Shown here one piece after another: positions 41,272 to 48,411 of a stretch of DNA of 50,377 nt. Below the pieces are notes generated by a model. It worked only from the letters and a program-made list of their open reading frames with translations, was not told the DNA's origin and searched no databases. The position numbers were made by a program, and so were the translations under genes. How positions within the stretch are numbered: position 1 is the stretch's first letter; every line of letters begins with the position of its first letter. The stretch is from a virus. The stretch covers positions 1 through 50,377 of IMG/VR virus record IMGVR_UViG_3300025102_004999, one strand, 5' to 3'.

Positions 41272-42507
41272 ATGAAAAATTTATTATCATTATTCATGAT
41301 TTTCTTAATGTTTGCACCAATGAGTGTAAATGCACAAGAAGAGAAGAAAGAAAAGAAAAAAACAAATATTATTAAGGAATTTTACCAAGATTTCTTAAAA
41401 TATGGTACTGTTTACGCAGCAGGTGATATTCGTAATTCATACGAACCATCTCGTAGAGAGTATTTTGTAAGAACAAACCAAAGTGGAAACATATTCGATA
41501 TTCCACAAATCGTAGAAGTTACTGAGTACAATCCATTTGATTACAGAATCGGATTAGGTATCAGAAAACTTGCAAGATTTGATTACGAAAGAAAGCCAGG
41601 TAACTTTTGGACAGGTAATGCAGATAGAGAAAGACAAATTGCATTATCCGCACCAACTTCGGCAGTAAAAGGATTCGAATACTTATTTCATTGGGAAAAA
41701 GAACGCCAAAGAGGTGAAGTATGGACAAATAGTAGATACTTCCTTAGACATACAGGTAAATATCACATAGCAAAAATCGAAAGTAGAAAACAAGGTGCAT
41801 TTGATTTTGAATACAAATCAGCAGAAGTAAGAGCAAGATTACCAATCGGTAAGAAATTCTCATTATCAGCAGGTGCAATCTTCAGAACTCATCAGAGAGC
41901 ATATGGATATAACCCGTTTGAAATTTGGGTGAATGAAACTAATCCAGATGGTAGTATTGCAAACTATTGGTATACTTTAGGATATGACAGAGGATATACA
42001 GACCAATGGTATGAATCTACATGGACAGACCAAGATGGTAATGACCAAAGTAGTTTTGATTATTTTTGGTTAGACCCAGATGGTAACAGAGTAGCAGATT
42101 CGGATTTAGAATTTAGAGATGGTGTATTTAGAGACCTTATTAACGATTACAACAATGAAATATGGGATGAAATCGGAGAATTTGGTTTAGTATCGCCAAT
42201 CGTTGGAGTTGATTTCTATCACTACACTCCAAAGTTTTGGGCTCATGCATACGCAAATTGGTTATTACCTTACCACTCATATGTAATGGGTGATGGTGAT
42301 TTCAACTATGGTAACAGGAACAACTGGGGTAAAGGTGGATTGAGACAAGATTCTGAATTTGAACAATGGGATGACTATCAGTTCGGCGGAAGCATTGGTT
42401 GGAAGTTGAGCAAAAGTTTCGGTATATTTGTCGAAGGTGAATATACTAAGATGTGGGCTAGTGAATTCTTTTATAGTACATTCGGATTTAATTACACATT
42501 TAGATAA
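41272..42507 (+). CDS. Predicted outer-membrane beta-barrel protein with signal peptide
   Basis: This 411-residue protein starts with a clear signal peptide, KNLLSLFMIFLMFAPMSVNA, cut before Gln22 as in flavobacterial exported proteins, followed by a Lys/Glu-rich linker. The mature part is rich in aromatic residues and short alternating strands (VYAAGDIRNSY, GFEYLFHWEKE, FSLSAGAIFRTHQRAYG, GIFVEGEYTKMW) and ends FYSTFGFNYTF plus Arg, close to the C-terminal signature of barrel proteins. It probably sits in the host outer membrane during infection. A role in blocking receptors, altering permeability or late lysis is inference. ATG 41272 is chosen because the signal peptide starts there. Confidence 0.7.
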   Translation: MKNLLSLFMIFLMFAPMSVNAQEEKKEKKKTNIIKEFYQDFLKYGTVYAAGDIRNSYEPSRREYFVRTNQSGNIFDIPQIVEVTEYNPFDYRIGLGIRKLARFDYERKPGNFWTGNADRERQIALSAPTSAVKGFEYLFHWEKERQRGEVWTNSRYFLRHTGKYHIAKIESRKQGAFDFEYKSAEVRARLPIGKKFSLSAGAIFRTHQRAYGYNPFEIWVNETNPDGSIANYWYTLGYDRGYTDQWYESTWTDQDGNDQSSFDYFWLDPDGNRVADSDLEFRDGVFRDLINDYNNEIWDEIGEFGLVSPIVGVDFYHYTPKFWAHAYANWLLPYHSYVMGDGDFNYGNRNNWGKGGLRQDSEFEQWDDYQFGGSIGWKLSKSFGIFVEGEYTKMWASEFFYSTFGFNYTFR

Positions 42508-42521
42508 GACAAAAGGGAGTC

Positions 42522-42806
42522 ATGGCAAAGCAGGTATCAGAAGAAACAAAAATCACACTTGATTTAAAAACAATAGGAATTATTTTATTCTTTGTTGCAA
42601 CTGTTGTAGGTATGTGGTTTACACTACAAGGGGATATTCAGGAAGCAAAGGAATTACCTTTACCTGAGATAGACAGAATTGAGTATGATTTAAAGGACGA
42701 ATTAATTCGCCAGACAATTATGGACACTCAAGATGATGTGGATGCGATAAGAGACCAACTTGATAAAATTGATGAAAGATTGTACGAGATACAAAAAGGT
42801 AGATAA
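42522..42806 (+). CDS. Single-pass membrane protein with coiled coil
   Basis: This 94-residue protein has one transmembrane segment (IGIILFFVATVVGMWFTL, about residues 18-35) and then an acidic, heptad-like tail IEYDLKDELIRQTIMDTQDD running to DQLDKIDERLYEIQKGR. The layout (N-terminal anchor, helical periplasmic or cytoplasmic rod) is that of inner-membrane spanin subunits or holin partners. GGGAG lies 5 bases before the ATG. The function is inferred from topology and from neighbouring lysis genes. Confidence 0.6.
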   Translation: MAKQVSEETKITLDLKTIGIILFFVATVVGMWFTLQGDIQEAKELPLPEIDRIEYDLKDELIRQTIMDTQDDVDAIRDQLDKIDERLYEIQKGR

Positions 42807-42810
42807 GATT

Positions 42811-43371
42811 ATGAAAAAGATATTATTATTTTTAAGTTTATTTTTAATTTTAGGATGTGAAAAGGAAGAGGTTGAACCTTTAGTTCCTGTTTTTGAAATT
42901 AGTTTAAATGGAGATTCATTTGACCCTTATGAGAGATACGCTCAAGTAAAATCATATGGTGGTTCAAAATGGGTAGATGGTAAATTAAGAAAGATATTTA
43001 TCCTTTACCTACAAGTAGATGATGGGGAAATTAGATTAGACAGACAACACTTTGCATTATATTGTTTAGATTCAGATGCAATTGATGATGGTGAGTTATT
43101 AGATATTGGTACTTACACTTGGTTAAACCCTGATGATAAATTCGCAGGTGTTGAAATACCAGGTGACCAAGAGTATGTTGTTTGGAATGAGGTAATAGTT
43201 CAAGACGCAGGACAATTAGGTGGTCAACATAGTGGTTTAATATGTTTAACCGCTGAAGGGGAGTTTTACAACCCTTACATACAATCTAATATGACTGTTT
43301 CTATGAGGTTAGAAAACTTTCCAATAGGTTTGGATGTTGACGATACACCTTATGGCTATTTAATAGATTAA
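42811..43371 (+). CDS. Phage-encoded lipoprotein with surface-export-like signal
   Basis: This 186-residue protein begins KKILLFLSLFLILGC, a signal peptide with lipobox LILGC, so it should be lipidated at Cys17. The residues after Cys, EKEEVEP, fit the K-(D/E)2 type lipoprotein export signal known from Bacteroidetes, which sends lipoproteins to the cell surface. The mature domain is beta-rich (VPVFEISLNGDSF; VDGKLRKIFILYLQVDDG). I know no homologue. A surface lipoprotein made by a phage suggests superinfection exclusion. ATG 42811 is chosen because the frame from 42760 lies in the preceding gene. Confidence 0.72.
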   Translation: MKKILLFLSLFLILGCEKEEVEPLVPVFEISLNGDSFDPYERYAQVKSYGGSKWVDGKLRKIFILYLQVDDGEIRLDRQHFALYCLDSDAIDDGELLDIGTYTWLNPDDKFAGVEIPGDQEYVVWNEVIVQDAGQLGGQHSGLICLTAEGEFYNPYIQSNMTVSMRLENFPIGLDVDDTPYGYLID

Positions 43372-43386
43372 TAAAAATAGGTAATT

Positions 43387-43794
43387 ATGAAAAAATATTT
43401 GTTTTTGACAATATTATTATTAGGTTATAGTAGTGTTTTCGGTCAAGATTATATAGATGATGCAAAGTTCGATGAAGCAATACACGAAAAATCAGCATTT
43501 GGTGATGATGAGACCTCAATAATAGTTGTCGAGTTTTGGGCAAAGTTTAACGAAGCAAACGCATTCCAAGATTGGGATAAAGTTAAAGGTATCACTCATT
43601 ATTACAGAGTTGATATTGCAAAAGCACCAAACGCAAAAAAAGATTATAGAGTGAGAATGGCGCCAACTATCTTTATTTTTAAAGATGGTATAAAAGAATC
43701 GACATTCAAAGCAGGATTGGATTTAGTATGTCCTGTTGATTTAGATGAGTTACAAGAAACTATTGATGAACTTAAAAAGTCATCTCAGTTTTAA
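43387..43794 (+). CDS. Secreted thioredoxin-fold protein lacking the CxxC site
   Basis: This 135-residue protein has a signal peptide (KKYLFLTILLLGYSSVFG, cut before Gln20). The mature part looks like a thioredoxin fold: IIVVEFWAKFNEANAF at the active-site position, YYRVDIAKAP, and the cis-Pro strand VRMAPTIFIFKDG. Where WCxxC is expected it reads WAKFNE, so it cannot be a disulfide oxidoreductase by that site. It may be a binding scaffold in the periplasm. It follows the lipoprotein gene by 15 bases. Confidence 0.62.
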   Translation: MKKYLFLTILLLGYSSVFGQDYIDDAKFDEAIHEKSAFGDDETSIIVVEFWAKFNEANAFQDWDKVKGITHYYRVDIAKAPNAKKDYRVRMAPTIFIFKDGIKESTFKAGLDLVCPVDLDELQETIDELKKSSQF

Positions 43795-43806
43795 TAGGGT
43801 TATAAA

Positions 43807-43941
43807 ATGGCAAGAGGGTTAGTTACAAATCACATAACAAGTCATCGTAAGAAGAGACCTGGAGTACATTCCAAGACTAAACATTCAAGAAGTAAGGGGA
43901 GTAAACATTACAAAAAGAAATACCGCGGACAAGGAAAATGA
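43807..43941 (+). CDS. Very small, strongly basic protein (44 aa)
   Basis: The frame reads MARGLVTNHITSHRKKRPGV, then HSKTKHSRSKGSKHYKKKY and RGQGK. About 40% of residues are Lys, Arg or His and there is almost no hydrophobic core. It starts 12 bases after the previous stop, and its own stop overlaps the next ATG (ATGA), so it fits the operon exactly. The Lys/Ser-rich centre ending Y+GQG(R/K) resembles tiny proteins I recall from marine phages; it probably binds nucleic acid or the ribosome. Function unknown. Confidence 0.72.
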   Translation: MARGLVTNHITSHRKKRPGVHSKTKHSRSKGSKHYKKKYRGQGK

Positions 43942-44585
43942 AACTATCAGATATACTCAGTTTAAAACAAATGGGTTATACAGATGAGATAAAACCAAAA
44001 CATCTGGATAAAATGAAAAGAACCCCATCCTTACTCCAAGATTTTCCAATCAAAAACTATATGGGAAATCCACCTCATTGTAATGCGTCATCAAACACTC
44101 GAATAGAATTAGAAGAATTAGCAAAATTACCACAGAATCCTGAATTTGTAAAAGAAATGGATGATGTGGATAAAGTATTTAAAAAGTATTTAAAAACAGT
44201 AGGATTAGATTTTCCAGAAGCTTTGGTGGAAAAACTATTAGATGATAGTTCTATTATTATTATGAAGCTTAAATATCATTATAATAGACCAAGACCATAT
44301 CAAGTAGTTGACCATCCATTAGTAAATGTAAATATTGGAAAAGAATCTATGATGGACTCTATGAAGACACCATCGTATCCAAGTGGGCATTCAACACAAG
44401 GAATACTTATAGGGAAACTACTATCAGATATGTACCCTCAACATCAATACAATTTGATGAGTTTAGGTAGAGATATATCTGATAGCAGAAATATTGGTAG
44501 AGCACATTATCCAAGTGATTCGAAGTTTGGAATGAAATTGGGTTATGAAATGTTTAATTATTTAAAGAAAACGAAAAGAGTTTAA
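43938..44585 (+). CDS. PAP2-superfamily phosphatase-like protein
   Basis: This 215-residue protein carries all three PAP2 motifs: KLKYHYNRPRP near residue 112 (KxxxxxRP), PSYPSGHSTQG near 146 (PSGH) and SRNIGRAHYPSDSKFG near 184 (SRxxxxxHxxxD). No transmembrane segment is visible, so it resembles soluble acid phosphatases or haloperoxidase-like members rather than lipid phosphatases. It has no signal peptide. Substrate unknown; phage copies are widespread, but their role is not established. Confidence 0.82.
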   Translation: MKLSDILSLKQMGYTDEIKPKHLDKMKRTPSLLQDFPIKNYMGNPPHCNASSNTRIELEELAKLPQNPEFVKEMDDVDKVFKKYLKTVGLDFPEALVEKLLDDSSIIIMKLKYHYNRPRPYQVVDHPLVNVNIGKESMMDSMKTPSYPSGHSTQGILIGKLLSDMYPQHQYNLMSLGRDISDSRNIGRAHYPSDSKFGMKLGYEMFNYLKKTKRV

Positions 44586-44598
44586 GAAAAGAGGAGCT

Positions 44599-44961
44599 AT
44601 GTTTAAAGATAAAGAACTAAGAGGATACATAGGAGCAGCAACAGTATTTTTACTTGTTATGGGACTTCTATTATTTTTAGCATTTTTTGAGATACCTGAA
44701 ACTAATAACGATATATTCAAAGTGATTGTCGGTATGTTAGTTGGTTCACTTTCAGTTGTTATCTATACTTTTATAGGTAAGAATCCTGAAGAGGTAGAAG
44801 CATTAAAAGCGAAGAATGAAGCATTAGAAGATAAAGTATCTGGTATGGTTGTCGAAAAAGACAAGTTAGAGAAACTATTGAGAGACATTCAAACTGAAGT
44901 TATAGATAAGTTATCTATTACAGGTGAGAAGTTTAAGTTTCAAAACACAACTAAAAAATAA
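44599..44961 (+). CDS. Two-segment membrane protein with coiled-coil tail, holin-like
   Basis: This 120-residue protein has two hydrophobic segments, YIGAATVFLLVMGLLLFLAF (about 10-30) and IFKVIVGMLVGSLSVVIYTF (about 39-58), and then a heptad-rich tail from about residue 65 (EEVEALKAKNEALEDKV, KLEKLLRDIQTEVIDKL). GAGGAG stands 4 bases before the ATG. It could be the holin, an antiholin or a spanin-like scaffold. With the protein at 41004 it gives two competing holin candidates. Confidence 0.6.
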   Translation: MFKDKELRGYIGAATVFLLVMGLLLFLAFFEIPETNNDIFKVIVGMLVGSLSVVIYTFIGKNPEEVEALKAKNEALEDKVSGMVVEKDKLEKLLRDIQTEVIDKLSITGEKFKFQNTTKK

Positions 44962-44967
44962 AAGAAT

Positions 44968-45744
44968 ATGAACACACTTTTTGAAAATATAGTAATACCA
45001 ATAAAAGTAGGTGATACAGTATTAGGCGGTAAGTTTAAAAACAAACGAATCGTAGTAAAATCTATTGGTAAAAACGAAAAGGGAGACATCACTATCAACG
45101 GAAGACCATTACTTAAATATAGAATGGTAGTTGACGAGATGGTTCAAGTAGATTTACAAGAAGGTGTTCCATTCCCTATGGATACTCCAAATGAGTTTAC
45201 CTATATGGATTTTAAGAAGTATGCATATAGAAAACGAGGGTTATTCAAAAAAGAACTTTTAAAAGCAAATGGTGATTCAAGTAAAATGTTCAAGATATTA
45301 TCAGGATTATGGTACAATTGGGCAAAAAAGAACGCACCATCGTTTACACGAATTACAGATACTAAGAAGTTTGGTAGAGCATTAATGGTTATGATGGTCA
45401 AAGACAATTTAGTTTTTGATAGAGACAATTGGAAAAAAACCAATAAAATTACTAAACTCCAAGAAATCTTTTATGATAACCTTGGGAATCCATGTTCTGG
45501 AAATGTAACAATGGATGGTAGATGTATTGCAGATGAAGTTGATGATAGACCATTAGAAGAAACTGAAATTAATGAAGTAGGTGTATTTCCTGTAACTAAC
45601 TATATCAGCGGAATTATTCCACAAGGAAGATTAGATACAAATACACCTGAGAATAAAAAGAAGTCAATGAAGTTAGTTAAGGATTTAAAAACTACACTTA
45701 ATAAGTTTTGGAAAGAGCACGATATACCATTTAGAATAAAATAG
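44968..45744 (+). CDS. Hypothetical phage protein with a VGDTVLGGKFKNK module
   Basis: This 258-residue protein begins with a compact module of about 45 residues (IPIKVGDTVLGGKFKNKRIV, then IGKNEKGDITINGRPLLKYR) that I recall from many marine T4-like phage proteins, often at the N-terminus of otherwise different proteins. The remainder is helical and basic, with FGRALMVMMVKDNLVFDRDN and a short Cys pair region (NPCSGNVTMDGRCIADE). No catalytic motif is evident. The module is probably a small beta barrel for protein or nucleic acid binding; its function is unknown. Confidence 0.6.
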   Translation: MNTLFENIVIPIKVGDTVLGGKFKNKRIVVKSIGKNEKGDITINGRPLLKYRMVVDEMVQVDLQEGVPFPMDTPNEFTYMDFKKYAYRKRGLFKKELLKANGDSSKMFKILSGLWYNWAKKNAPSFTRITDTKKFGRALMVMMVKDNLVFDRDNWKKTNKITKLQEIFYDNLGNPCSGNVTMDGRCIADEVDDRPLEETEINEVGVFPVTNYISGIIPQGRLDTNTPENKKKSMKLVKDLKTTLNKFWKEHDIPFRIK

Positions 45745-45752
45745 GGATACAA

Positions 45753-45941
45753 ATGAAAAAGAAGATGTTAGCAATAGCTTTAAGTTCAATATTATTAGTT
45801 GGGTGTGGTAGTACAAAACCTGTATCAGATTCTTGTTGTCAAGAAACTGCAGTAGAAAAAGTTGTAAGTAAAGACCCCGTAATGAAATTATTGGCATCTG
45901 CATTGATTATATACGCAATTCAAATACTTGTAACAAAATAA
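45753..45941 (+). CDS. Small lipoprotein with C-terminal hydrophobic segment
   Basis: This 62-residue protein starts KKKMLAIALSSILLVGCGST, a good lipobox (LVGC, Cys18). The mature part is 45 residues: a short Cys-containing linker (SDSCCQETAVEKVVSKDP) and a C-terminal hydrophobic helix (MKLLASALIIYAIQIL). There is no acidic surface-export signal after Cys18, so it should stay inside the outer or inner membrane. Small phage lipoproteins often serve in lysis or superinfection immunity; neither is shown here. Confidence 0.65.
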   Translation: MKKKMLAIALSSILLVGCGSTKPVSDSCCQETAVEKVVSKDPVMKLLASALIIYAIQILVTK

Positions 45942-45950
45942 ACGGAAATT

Positions 45951-46277
45951 ATGAAATTAAAAGATTTATTAGACGAAGGTAAAGTAGTATTAACATCTAC
46001 TGATAAAAATTCAGATTTACCAAGTGAATATCCTGAATTTAAGGTAATGACACCTACAAGTGGTGGTAATACTATCGTCTTTATGGCCAAGACATCTAAG
46101 GACTTAGACGCAATAGATAAACTCGGTGATACAACAAAAAGAGATATCTGTAAACAATTGGCAATATTTGCTATGAAAAGAATGAAACCTTTAAAGTTTG
46201 TACCATTTGATAATTATGAAGGTGCTGGATACGCAATTCAAGTGGATATGAATTTTATCGCGAGAAAACTTGGATAA
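45951..46277 (+). CDS. Small hypothetical protein
   Basis: This 108-residue protein starts MKLKDLLDEGKVVLTSTDK, a start type shared by many structural or accessory proteins of marine T4-like phages. It continues with FKVMTPTSGGNTIVFMAKTS and a basic central helix, and ends FIARKLG. No motif recognised. The stop lies next to the last promoter of the window. Confidence 0.6.
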   Translation: MKLKDLLDEGKVVLTSTDKNSDLPSEYPEFKVMTPTSGGNTIVFMAKTSKDLDAIDKLGDTTKRDICKQLAIFAMKRMKPLKFVPFDNYEGAGYAIQVDMNFIARKLG

Positions 46278-46300
46278 GTCGTATATTTTTCGTATATTAG
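46270..46300 (+). promoter_or_regulatory. Bacteroidetes-type promoter upstream of a HAD gene
   Basis: TTG at 46270-46272 (context CTTGG), 19 bases, then GTATATTAG at 46292-46300. A second GTATATT copy starts 11 bases earlier at 46281 but has no -33 partner. The transcript would start near 46304, 13 bases before ATG 46317. Confidence 0.65.
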
Positions 46301-46316
46301 TGTAAAAGGTAAAATT

Positions 46317-46886
46317 ATGGGAAGAATTTTAAGAGTTTTTGACTTTGACGATACACTCGCAAAGAGTACCGCATACATTTATGTTACACATAAAGATGGT
46401 ACAGAAACTACATTGAGTCCTGCCGAATACGCAAAATATAACGAAAAGAGTGGTGATACATTTGATTTTAAAGATTTCAATAGTATGTTGAATAATCCTA
46501 AAGTGATTAGAAAGAACTTCAAATTATTACAACAAATGTTATCGAATCCAAACAAAAAGGTAACAATATTAACTGCAAGAAAGTTAGGATTCCCAATCAG
46601 AAAGTTTTTTAAAGATACATATGGAATGAATGTGTATCCTGTAACATTGGGAAGTAATAATCCTAAAGACAAGGCAGATTGGATTGAAAAACACATAGAA
46701 AAAGGATATACTGATATCGCATTCATGGATGACTCACTTAAGAATGTAAAGGCAGTACAAAGACTTCAAAGAAAGTATCCTGATGTTAGAATCAAATCAG
46801 TACTTGCAGTAGAACATCTATCCTCAGACCAAAAGAAAGAGGTCATAGAAGAATATATAGAAGACCAATTTAAAACTATGTTATGA
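46317..46886 (+). CDS. HAD-superfamily hydrolase-like protein
   Basis: This 189-residue protein begins RILRVFDFDDTLAKS (motif I with both Asp), has KVTILTARKLGFPIRKFF (motif II Thr) and an acidic motif IV in DIAFMDDSLKNVKAV. It lacks a large cap. A polynucleotide 3'-phosphatase or a sugar-phosphate phosphatase are both possible. It has its own promoter and overlaps the oxygenase gene by 4 bases. Confidence 0.8.
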   Translation: MGRILRVFDFDDTLAKSTAYIYVTHKDGTETTLSPAEYAKYNEKSGDTFDFKDFNSMLNNPKVIRKNFKLLQQMLSNPNKKVTILTARKLGFPIRKFFKDTYGMNVYPVTLGSNNPKDKADWIEKHIEKGYTDIAFMDDSLKNVKAVQRLQRKYPDVRIKSVLAVEHLSSDQKKEVIEEYIEDQFKTML

Positions 46887-47611
46887 TAAACACATCATTA
46901 GCTGATGGATGTAAATCAAATTATTCATTAGCAAATCCATTTCCACATATTATATTTGACGATTTCTTACCAACCGATATGGCACTTCAATGTTATAATG
47001 AAATGTCAAATCATACAGATTGGCAGTGGGATGATATGATGGGATATCCTGAAGACGAAAGAAACTCACAAGTAAGTAAGTTTTGGACTCCATATGATAC
47101 AGAGTCTAAGAATCGATTAGAAACGGATATGCCCGCAGTGTGGAAGTGTCTTGAATACTTTAACTCAAGACAATTTTTAATGTTCTTAGAGAAGTTAACA
47201 GGCATAGAAGGATTAATCGCAGATGTGGACTATGAGGGTGGTGGTATTCATAGAATCAAAAATGGTGGTAGATTAGAACTACATTCAGATTACAACAAAC
47301 ACCCAACTCAAGATATGTGGCGAAGAATTAACTTACTACTATATCTTACTCCAAATTGGAATTATAATGGTCACTTAGATTTATGTGAAAAAGAGGGATT
47401 GGTTAAAGTAAAATCTGTACTACCAACATTCAATAGAGCAGTGATATTTAACACAACAGATGACTCAATTCATGGACACCCAACTCCATTAGTTTGTCCA
47501 GATGATATATCAAGATACTCATTCGCATTGTATTATTTTACAAAAGATAGACCTGAACACGAAAAATCAAATAGTAAGTCTGCGATTTGGTACAAGACTC
47601 CATATTTATAA
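46883..47611 (+). CDS. 2-oxoglutarate/Fe(II)-dependent oxygenase
   Basis: This 242-residue protein has FPHIIFDDFLPTDMALQC at the N-terminus, RLELHSDYNKHP near residue 133 (HxD), INLLLYLTPNWNYNGHLDL, the distal His in SIHGHPTPL and an Arg in SRYSFALYYFT. This is the pattern of small prolyl-hydroxylase-like oxygenases that are frequent in marine phages. It is one of four oxygenase-like genes in the window. It starts as ATGA on the HAD stop. Substrate unknown. Confidence 0.8.
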   Translation: MINTSLADGCKSNYSLANPFPHIIFDDFLPTDMALQCYNEMSNHTDWQWDDMMGYPEDERNSQVSKFWTPYDTESKNRLETDMPAVWKCLEYFNSRQFLMFLEKLTGIEGLIADVDYEGGGIHRIKNGGRLELHSDYNKHPTQDMWRRINLLLYLTPNWNYNGHLDLCEKEGLVKVKSVLPTFNRAVIFNTTDDSIHGHPTPLVCPDDISRYSFALYYFTKDRPEHEKSNSKSAIWYKTPYL

Positions 47612-47632
47612 TCAAAACTTAGGATTTGTAAT

Positions 47633-48016
47633 ATGGCATCTACACAAAAAGACATTTTAGAAAACATTCTATCCGAGTTAGGTACTATGAAAAAGAAGTT
47701 ACCTAACGGGGAGCTAAAGAGAATGGAACAGAACTTTCAAGAGATGAAAGACTTTCAACACGAACTAAAAGAAGATTTTTCGGATATTAAGTATACTTTA
47801 CTTAATCCTGAGAATGGTGTGATTGTCAGAGTCAATAAGAATACGGCATTTAGACGAGATTCAGAGACAACTCCTGAAGAACTTCTTGAATTAAAGTTAG
47901 AATTATCTAAACTTCAAGATTGGAAAAGTGGTGTAGTTAAGGCACTTTGGGTACTATTTAGTGGTCTCATTGGTGTTTTGGGGTGGATTTTCTCCGAAGC
48001 TATGTCCAAATTTTAG
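47633..48016 (+). CDS. Coiled-coil protein with C-terminal membrane anchor
   Basis: This 127-residue protein is largely helical with heptad-like spacing (ILENILSELGTMKKKL, LKRMEQNFQEMKDFQHEL, LLELKLELSKLQDW) and ends with one transmembrane segment, VVKALWVLFSGLIGVLGWIF. The topology resembles XhlA-type holin-associated proteins and tail-anchored phage membrane proteins. It lies 21 bases after the oxygenase gene. Function inferred only from topology. Confidence 0.6.
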   Translation: MASTQKDILENILSELGTMKKKLPNGELKRMEQNFQEMKDFQHELKEDFSDIKYTLLNPENGVIVRVNKNTAFRRDSETTPEELLELKLELSKLQDWKSGVVKALWVLFSGLIGVLGWIFSEAMSKF

Positions 48017-48042
48017 TTTTATTAACTTTCCAAACTATATTT

Positions 48043-48255
48043 ATGGCAGAAGAATATGAAGTTAAAGCGATGGATGAGGTTTACGACATTATGTTGTACA
48101 ACCCTACTTTTATCGATTTATCTACTAAAAAACGATTGTTAGAAAAGATGATGTCGTTTTATATTGCCGAAGAGGACTATATGAAATGTCAACATATTAA
48201 AGACCTTATAGAGATGTTGGAGAGACCCAATGAAAATAGTAATAAAAAAACTTGA
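48043..48255 (+). CDS. Small helical protein with UVR-like motif
   Basis: This 70-residue protein has an N-terminal acidic part and a C-terminal helix pair AEEDYMKCQHIKDLIEMLE that resembles the UVR motif (E-E-x-Y-x-x-A-x-x-x-R-D-x-I-x-x-L) found in UvrB/UvrC and in Clp-associated McsA. The ATG at 48043 is chosen; the longer frame from 47983 overlaps the membrane gene. It lies just upstream of the ClpS-like gene, which is suggestive but not proof of a link to Clp. Confidence 0.6.
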   Translation: MAEEYEVKAMDEVYDIMLYNPTFIDLSTKKRLLEKMMSFYIAEEDYMKCQHIKDLIEMLERPNENSNKKT

Positions 48256-48409
48256 CCCTTTGTTTAAGGAAGAGTGTATAGTTTATGTAAAAACTGAAGA
48301 TGATGTAAATGTTGAAGCATCAATTGGAGCAGAAATAGAAGTACCAATTTATGTTGAAAAATTTAAACAAAAGTATGATATTAAACAAGTTATTCAATAT
48401 GAACTTTAA
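48230..48409 (+). CDS. Small hypothetical protein (59 aa)
   Basis: This frame reads MKIVIKKLDPLFKEECIVYV, then DVNVEASIGAEIEVPIYVEK and a short end DIKQVIQYEL. It overlaps the preceding gene by 26 bases and stops 2 bases before the ClpS-like ATG, filling the otherwise empty gap between them. The composition is that of a small alpha/beta protein. No known family. Confidence 0.65.
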   Translation: MKIVIKKLDPLFKEECIVYVKTEDDVNVEASIGAEIEVPIYVEKFKQKYDIKQVIQYEL

Positions 48410-48411
48410 TC

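Noticed and set aside
45753-45941. Small lipoprotein read as a u-spanin (lipid anchor plus C-terminal membrane segment)
   Set aside because: The stretch between lipid anchor and membrane helix is only about 25 residues, too short to cross the periplasm.
46281-46287. First of two GTATATT cores upstream of the HAD gene as a separate promoter
   Set aside because: No -33 box 19 bases upstream; only the second core (46292) has one.
24133-47611. TATTTATA sites (24133, 40963, 47603) as minus-strand T4-type late promoters
   Set aside because: An AT-rich 8-mer is expected a few times by chance, and no minus-strand genes exist for them to serve; kept only as part of the two-copy motif finding.
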